Source of the DNA: Rhyzopertha dominica
Taxonomy: Eukaryota > Arthropoda > Insecta > Coleoptera > Bostrichidae
Direction of reading: 5' to 3'
NCBI GenBank assembly: GCA_025024175.1
Contig: QCXZ01000003.1
Coordinates: 42,246,257 to 42,310,256 of the forward strand
Length of the DNA: 64,000 nt
Of the stretch, positions 56,987 through 64,000 are shown one piece after another (the stretch's first letter is position 1; the number at the start of each line of letters is the position of its first letter). The notes under the pieces were generated by a model. The model searched no databases. It worked only from the letters and a program-made list of their open reading frames with translations, and was not told the DNA's origin. Made by a program: the position numbers and the translations under genes.

Positions 56987-59900
56987 GTGAGTAACATACT
57001 AATGTATGCAGGGTTGGCCAAGTGAATGTATGTTTTGCATAACTGTATGGTCGTTGTAAACATGGAAAACTGTTTTATACAAAGGTCTGTTGGAAATTTG
57101 AGTGCTACAGCCTAAGATTATTTTCGAAGATGGCCGACTTCCAGTTGTACCGAAGACAAACACTCATATACTTTACATTTTTTTTAATTTTAGGGCCACT
57201 TTATTAATTATACAGGGTGTTCAGTAACAAATGGGCCATATGTTAATAGTAGCTTCCCTTGGTAAACATAAGCAAAAATGAAGCAATCATAGAGCAAGTT
57301 TGTCTCCTTACTAAGGTATAGGTAACCATTTCAGTTATTTTTCATTATTCTATTTCTTCAACAGCTTTTCTGTTTAAGAGTCTAAATTAGAAAATATATA
57401 TTTACAATTTCAATAAATCATGTTTTGTTTTTGCAACAATTTTTTGTAGAATAAATAATTCAAAAATATTTTGATATTTTTAACTTATTAAAGAAACCTG
57501 TGTTGCTAAAATGAGCAGTTTCAGAAAAAAAAATCAATGAAATATGCTTAGTACTCATAAATTAGAAGTATTTTATAATTAGATTTCTCCAGTCTTCAAG
57601 GCTAAGTTTAAATCAATCTTTTTCTGAAGCAACTCACTTTATNGACACATGANAGGTATGTATACCTTTTTCAAAGTAAATGTACTAATTTCTAAAAATA
57701 ATGTCAAAACATTTTATAATTATTTATTCCAAAAAAAGGTATTGTAAAAATAAAACAACAAAGTAGCATATTAAGTGCCCTCTCTGATTTATTCAAATTA
57801 TAAATATCCTGCCTTATTTGGAATGATTAGATATAGCTTTGTACCAAATTTAAATAAAATATCTTGAAATAGATTAGAGCAGTTCAAAAAAAAACAAAGT
57901 AAAAAAATTGCTTTGAAACTCTATAACTTCTTAAGGGCACAAAATTGCTCTAAGGCAAGTTGTTCTATTTCGACTTATTTTGACCCAACCTACTGTTAAC
58001 GTATTGCCTATCGGTTACTAGATACCCTGTTTATTAGATCTAAAATGCATTAGTACGAAGTTATTTGAAAATTGGGGAAAAAATAATGATTGCAATACCT
58101 ACGAAAATCTGGAATAACTTTACAACTAAAAGAGATAAAACCATGGGATATTTGCTATTTGAAAGAAGACAAAAAATTTTATCCTTCCAAAGATACAAAT
58201 TTGTGACTATTTTTTTGCATTTCAGTTTTGAAATTTTCAAATGCAATAAGATCTGAAATTAAATTCCCTTTTATTTGATGTTGCATTGTTAATAGTACTC
58301 ATTGACCCCTTTTCAGTTATTTAAAAAAATAAAATATTTACAATTCTCAAGAAATCACAGTACCGTCCTTAGTTGATTTTCTTTTGTTTTTGTTGTTGGT
58401 AAATTTGCTGTCAATTTGTGACTTATTTTGTATCTGCTTCAGTTTTGAAATTTTCAAATGATCAGAAATTAAATTTCTTTTTCATTTGATGTAACATTGT
58501 TAACAGTACAAAATGACAATTTTTAAGTTATTTATAAAAATAAAATATTTACAATTCTTAAGAAATCATAGTAACGTCATTAATTGATTTTCTTTTTATT
58601 TCTTATTAAGGTGTGTTGTTTTAAATACGGGTATGTTTCTATACTTTTGTTAAATTTGCTGCCAATTCTTGAATTACTCTGTATCATTTTTATTCTTGAG
58701 TTTATGTGAAGTAGTTTCCGAATATAATGCATTCACATGAACTAGATTTCCGCCAACTCACTGAAGTGGTTTTTTAACTTTGGGAACAAACATCTGGTAG
58801 ATCATTAAATAATCACTGTTGTAACAAAAAAAATGTTGGTATTGGCATAGTGTAAAATGCAAACTTCTTCTTATTCTTCTTCTTTGCTCCATGTGCTTGC
58901 TTTGTGCCGACCTCTGGTTGTTAAAAATACAAATAATGGCAGGCTGATCTTTATAAAACCAAAGGACTGTAGTAAAATATTTAGTGATTAAAACTCTGTG
59001 ATAGTTCACTGAAATATTTTATTGCATAGAGTATTCTTATACTTACATAAGTCGTTTTATTGCAAATGTATGTCATAATTTACTTTTTTTTATTTTAAGG
59101 TTATAGATTCAAAAGTGTCAATAATTATTTAAACCTGCTTTGAAAAAATGTGCCATACCATACTATTTCAATGTTTGTGCAAAAGACACGGCCTAAACAC
59201 GTCAAACACACATCTATGGAATTTATTTCTTTTTCCTTTCCTTTTCGTTGTTCCACCTTATGAGCTGCTAATGAAAACCTATAGAATTCCAGACTATTAT
59301 TTATTTTTTGCATTAATTAACTACACAAGTAACATTATGGCAAATGTGAGAAATTGCACTGTTGCACAGCATCAGCAAAACATCATTACTTGCACAAAAC
59401 ATAAAAATATCATAAAAACCAAATCCTAATAATCTAATGTTGTCATAATTGTTGTTATTAAGAGTCTGAAAATCCCTTTCATTTTCGAATGACATTTCTG
59501 CAACATCAATGGTCTCTTATTGTCTGAATATTAGTATTACGGAATAATATTCACCAATATTCAGGAATTTTATAGTCATTGAAAGAAGAAATAAACAAAT
59601 TTTTATTTCATGCTCTGATTACTACATTCTGTGTGATTAACAAAATAACGCTCTTCCACATAGCAGGGCTACTGGGGATTTCTTAAATTAGAGTATCCCA
59701 AATGTATGGATCAGTCATTGTGGAGGTGTTTGCTCGCTCCCAGGTCTGAGAAAACTGAATTTTTTTCTAAGGATACATTAAGTCTAACTAGGAAATACAG
59801 GGTAAATCGAATCCAGTTTGTTTTCGTTGAAGTTGTTTCAGACAGTTGAGGGAAGTGTTAAAGGTTCTCAATCAATCACATTTTATTTTTATGTGGAGCT

Positions 59901-62900
59901 GTGCCTTTGTCACTATATCTCGCAATACAGTTTTCTTACACTAGATTTTTAAATGCAGTTATACTAAAACAGACCTTAACTAAATTTTCTTCAAGGCATT
60001 TTTCTTTGTTGATAAATACAACAAAAATTCAGCTTTGTAAAGTTAAAAAAATTACATAATGTTTGACTAGCTAACAGAAATACAGAAAAAAATTTACCCT
60101 AAGTAAAATTTCATTCGACCATTTTCAAACACAGAGAAAAGGGATCAGTTTCTCTTATGCAATCCAATTTACTTTTAGGGAAGAGAAATGTTAAAGAATG
60201 GGTTTGGTAATATCTCCGAAACAAGTCAATGTCAGAAATTTCTTTAAATATTGAATTTCCTTTTTCTTGTAGTAATTTTTTATTTATGATTATAGAGATG
60301 TCATCCAGAGATGTACTTACCTCATGTTTTGGCAAATGGGTTCAATATTTTTATAACACAATTTTTAAGCATGCCGACATATGAGGAAGCAGTCATGTAG
60401 TTAATATCTGAATTTCGCACTTATGAAACTGTAAATTATTGAAAAAAAAATTGGAAAATGCCTCATGTTTTATTAAATAATCAATTTTCTAGGTGTTGTG
60501 AGTTAATATATTTTAATATGTGAACTGCACATTTTAGATTTGTTTTCAAAATAATAAATTGTAAATTATAATACTCAGTGTGCATGTTTTTATTTATTTA
60601 ATTTTATAGAAGTAATTTAAATATGTGCCTTTAATAAGATATAGTGGTGAAGAATTTAATACATAATTATGTGCCATGTAGAAAACAAATGAATTTCAAC
60701 TCGTTCAGAAGTTATTTTGAAAAAAATTAAAATTGTCAATGTTAAAATTTCAGATTTTGTTTCAATATTTTTGACAACTTTAGCAAATAATTTAATACTT
60801 GACCAAAATGGTGGTTCTTTGGACCCAGGAATTCAATTATTTTGATACATTAGTTGCTACTTGATGTGACGCCATCAGTAGTACTTCACACAGCTTTCAA
60901 ACTTTGTAATCTTTTTATGCTTCCCCGAGTCTGTTTTGGACGATATATCTATTATTCTATCCCTTTTCCATATACAATTTATACCTTAAAAAACTCCTGA
61001 CTGCTTATGCTATACTATATTTGAATTTTAGTAATGTTATGCATTTTCATTATTTAAAGAAAGTAAAATGATTTAAGTAGGGTTTTATAAAATATGTATA
61101 ATTAATAAAAATAGATATAGGAAGGCACAAAAAGTTATGACATTTGAAACCCATATGTACTGTATCTGACTTTATGGAAGTAAAAGTCAATCTACCAAAA
61201 TATTTTTATTCCTTGGCCCAAATAACCTAAGAATACCATGTTTCAATGAAGCATTTTCAAAAATTTTGATTAATACAGAAAATAGCTTTAACACCATTGT
61301 ATCTTTGTTAGTATTAAGTCTTCAATTAAAACAAGTTTGGTTAAAAATCATTTTGAGCTGAGGATTGTATGCTTGCACTATATAACATCACTTATGGACC
61401 AAATTGTATAGAAAATGACAATTTCAATAAGACTGTTGTTTGTATTTAAAATGTTTGTCTTTGTTCCTAATAATTTGTTAAGTCAGTAGTATATAAGGTG
61501 GTAATTAAGTAAACACTGCCTAATGTGGTAAAGAATGTATATTTTGTGTAGTATGTGATACCATCTGCCATACCTATTAACGTTGCTGTAATGATCCAAA
61601 CTTTTTTAAACTTGAGATCTAATGGGATAAAACTTTTTGTTATTTAGGTAGTGTGATACTAAAGTCTTGAACAAAATTTGTACCTAAATGATTTAATTTT
61701 ATATCGATTAACCTGCATTGATGGAATTAAAAACCTCTTACAAGGAAACATATTAAATTATATGAATAGTTCCACTACAATTACCACAAAATGCCTTATT
61801 AAATGTTAAATAATCCACGTTTCTTAGAAAATACCATTTCCTGGCATACAAAATATTATATGTCACTGACTGTCAGAATATCACATTATAAATCTTTTTA
61901 GTAGAAAACGGAAAAATAATATCCAAATTAAAAAATTGAATATACCAGAGATCCGTTCTGGGGATTCAGGGGATCCTGACCGAAGCAAATTACTTTCTGA
62001 ATTTAAATTAACCTGCTTACCCAATACTTTAGTGGGTATATTATAACATGAACATTAGTTTTGAAGACAAATCTAGCTGCTCTGATACATAATTTCACAT
62101 GGAAAACTGTTTTACTTAAAATATTATATAGTTTTAGCATCTCAAAAAGGCTTTGTTTGCTTATTTTGGAATTTTTCAGCAGCATCTTATTTTAATTTAA
62201 AGAAAAAGCAATACAGAACCGAAATCACAGTATGCAAGTTTGTTTTAAATATGTACTGATGTTTCACAGTAAATTAACCTCGAAATTGACCTTGTTATAC
62301 AAGGTATCAGTTTCATTATAAAAGTAATATAAGAATGATCAAATTTGAATAAAATATTAGTTACTATAAACGAAATGAATTTGTTCACAATTTTTTTTCT
62401 CAACATATACAAAGCGGAAATTTGTGGTACATCAAATCAGAATAAGCATTAAAAAAGGTGTTTTGTGTAAACATCACTCTGCCTCTGTAGTTGTAATGGA
62501 AGCATTGATAATTTAGGAATGCAATATCATAAACAGTAATGCTTTTTGTTCATTGGAATATTCCTTCTCTTGTAGACAGAAAATCACATGCAAGAAAGCA
62601 CAGTAAGCTTAAGAAAACTAATGCAATAACATTTGAAATATGCAATTTTAAGTAGACTAATGTTAATTTTTTTTCTATAGATTAACCCTGCAATAAAATT
62701 TAAAAACACTGTACCTTTGTACTTTCTGCATTTCAAGTGGTGATGAACCTATATAGGAATATATTAAAAAAATAATAAATTTTATACTGCCATTGTGTAT
62801 ATGTTTTTAAAAAATCCCTATCTCAACGTGGTGTACCACAAATTTTTGTCTTTTGGGTATTAGAAGCACTGTGAACTGATTTTGCAGTTATGACTCATCC

Positions 62901-64000
62901 TGTATATTTACAGACTGAGTTTTCACTTCTCGTATATGTCTAATTCCAGAGTACAAAAGCAGTCTAATGCGACGAAAATTTTAAAATTTCAATGTGTTCC
63001 TGTTATATGAAGGAACTTATTTACAACGGCTATGTTAATATACCTGTAATCGGTAATAAAATTACTTTTAAAACAGTACTTATCATGGGACAGTTTAAGA
63101 ATGTATAAATTCATAAATTGCACACTAGCAAATTTATTACAGCTCATTATTGCTAAGATACATTTTGGAATGACATGTTTACAGACTGTTATCATAATCC
63201 ATAACCAGTAATCTCAAATATGTGTGACTAACGCAATATGTTACCAAAGATAATGTGAAATATTTTTGCTGTGAGCAAACTGTTAGCAGTATCAAGCTCC
63301 TTGTAAGTGTTTAAATAGGTTTACCAGTAACCTTGATTTATTCAGGTTTTGTTGTAATTTTATCTCGTGCTAAACAAGTCTGAGTGAAATAAATCTGTAT
63401 TATATAAAAAATTATCACAAATTCTAACAGGGTTTTATTAATATTCTGTACAATTAAATTTTTGTGCATCTTGTACCTCATAGCTATATACATATTTTCT
63501 CATCGAAAGGTTAGCCTTATCTGTAACCAGAAAATGTATTGTTATGACTTCTTTTGAACAACTGAAATATCTGAATAGGTTTAAATATTGAGAAAAGCCT
63601 AATAAGTTGAAAAAAAACTTTATTTTTTACATACACAATATAATAGAAAACTTATTCTGAATGGCACTAGCATTCAAGCGAAAAATTGGTACTCGGACAT
63701 CACACATCATTATATACTTATATACCTCTCACCTATCTCTCCTCTCTCTAGTTATAAATAGTTCTCTGTTGATCTATATCTAAAAATTTATGTGGAATAC
63801 TTTAATCACTGCAAAAACTATTTAATTTCATCAGACCAGTAGATAAATACAGCGACTACAGTCTGACTTTTATCTTTAGAATGATGTTACGCTAGAAAAC
63901 ACATCGGCAGTATTGAAATAATGAATTACATAGTTTAGGCTGTAAACGATGACACCATTTTCAGGATGAAATTTGTTTAAAAACTAGTTTTACACATAAT
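56987..64000 (+). other. Start of a >7-kb intron; no exon recognised
   Basis: Begins GTGAGT. The sequence is AT-rich. A TACAGGGTGTTC motif near 57214, of the kind found at ends of insect DNA elements, and a tandem/dispersed repeat at 58223-58690 are visible. I looked for the next expected SLC4 segment (Trp/His-rich loop, then a hydrophobic span) and did not find it. Confidence 0.7.
58223..58690 (+). repeat. Tandem duplication of a ~217-bp AT-rich unit
   Basis: CAGTTTTGAAATTTTCAAAT recurs at 58223 and 58440, and the following sequence stays alignable (TTTGATGT..CATTGTTAA.AGTA, AAAATATTTACAATTCT, AGAAATCA.AGTA.CGTC, GTATCTGCTT/GTATCATTTT). A more distant single copy is at 10497-10690. Class unknown. 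Confidence 0.65.

Noticed and set aside
1..64000. CRISPR arrays, bacterial operons, rRNA genes
   Set aside because: None seen. Spliceosomal introns, retroelements and composition show a eukaryotic nuclear sequence.

Overview
The window looks like arthropod, probably insect, nuclear DNA. It is strongly AT-rich, with very long introns full of decayed transposable elements, and BEL/Pao, Ty3/gypsy and non-LTR retroelements are all present. About thirty isolated single Ns are scattered through it, as in a draft assembly with imperfect base-level correction.

The only host gene I can support is on the + strand. It is a multi-exon SLC4 bicarbonate transporter, best matched to the insect Na+-driven anion exchanger (Ndae1-like). 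Nine exons are readable: 12046-12205, 26003-26378, 43014-43332, 43599-43922, 49579-50663, 51240-51637, 53485-53741, 56503-56724 and 56785-56986. Every junction has GT/AG borders and the codon phases match throughout. The exons encode the acidic/His-rich N-terminal tail, the conserved cytosolic domain ([11 protein letters not shown] region), and roughly the first nine or ten membrane spans. The first coding exon and the C-terminal exons lie outside the window. Four apparent +1 frameshifts interrupt otherwise well-conserved protein (three in exon 4, one in exon 5). An open, GC-richer, 123-bp cassette-exon candidate sits at 48761-48883.

Layout. 1-3.8 kb: 3' part of a largely intact BEL/Pao retrotransposon with its 3' LTR. 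3.8-12 kb: non-coding, with a LINE RT scrap, a Penelope-type endonuclease scrap and a perfect spacerless 148-bp palindrome. 12.2-26 kb (intron): a 1-kb foldback element, a decayed minus-strand ORF, a TA-flanked TIR element, a tRNA-Thr-like SINE, and a 1.85-kb inverted-repeat unit with outward-facing TATA boxes and hammerhead-like motifs. 26.4-43 kb (intron): a DDE transposase relic, a 78-bp tandem duplication, and a LINE remnant next to a complete but decayed Ty3/gypsy element with 5-bp target duplications. 43.9-56.8 kb: the conserved transporter exons, with two more inverted-repeat elements in introns. 57-64 kb: intron with tandem and dispersed AT-rich repeats and no recognised exon.

The transporter exons are one gene acting at the plasma membrane in pH and bicarbonate homeostasis. 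Everything else is mobile-element material that has accumulated around and inside it.
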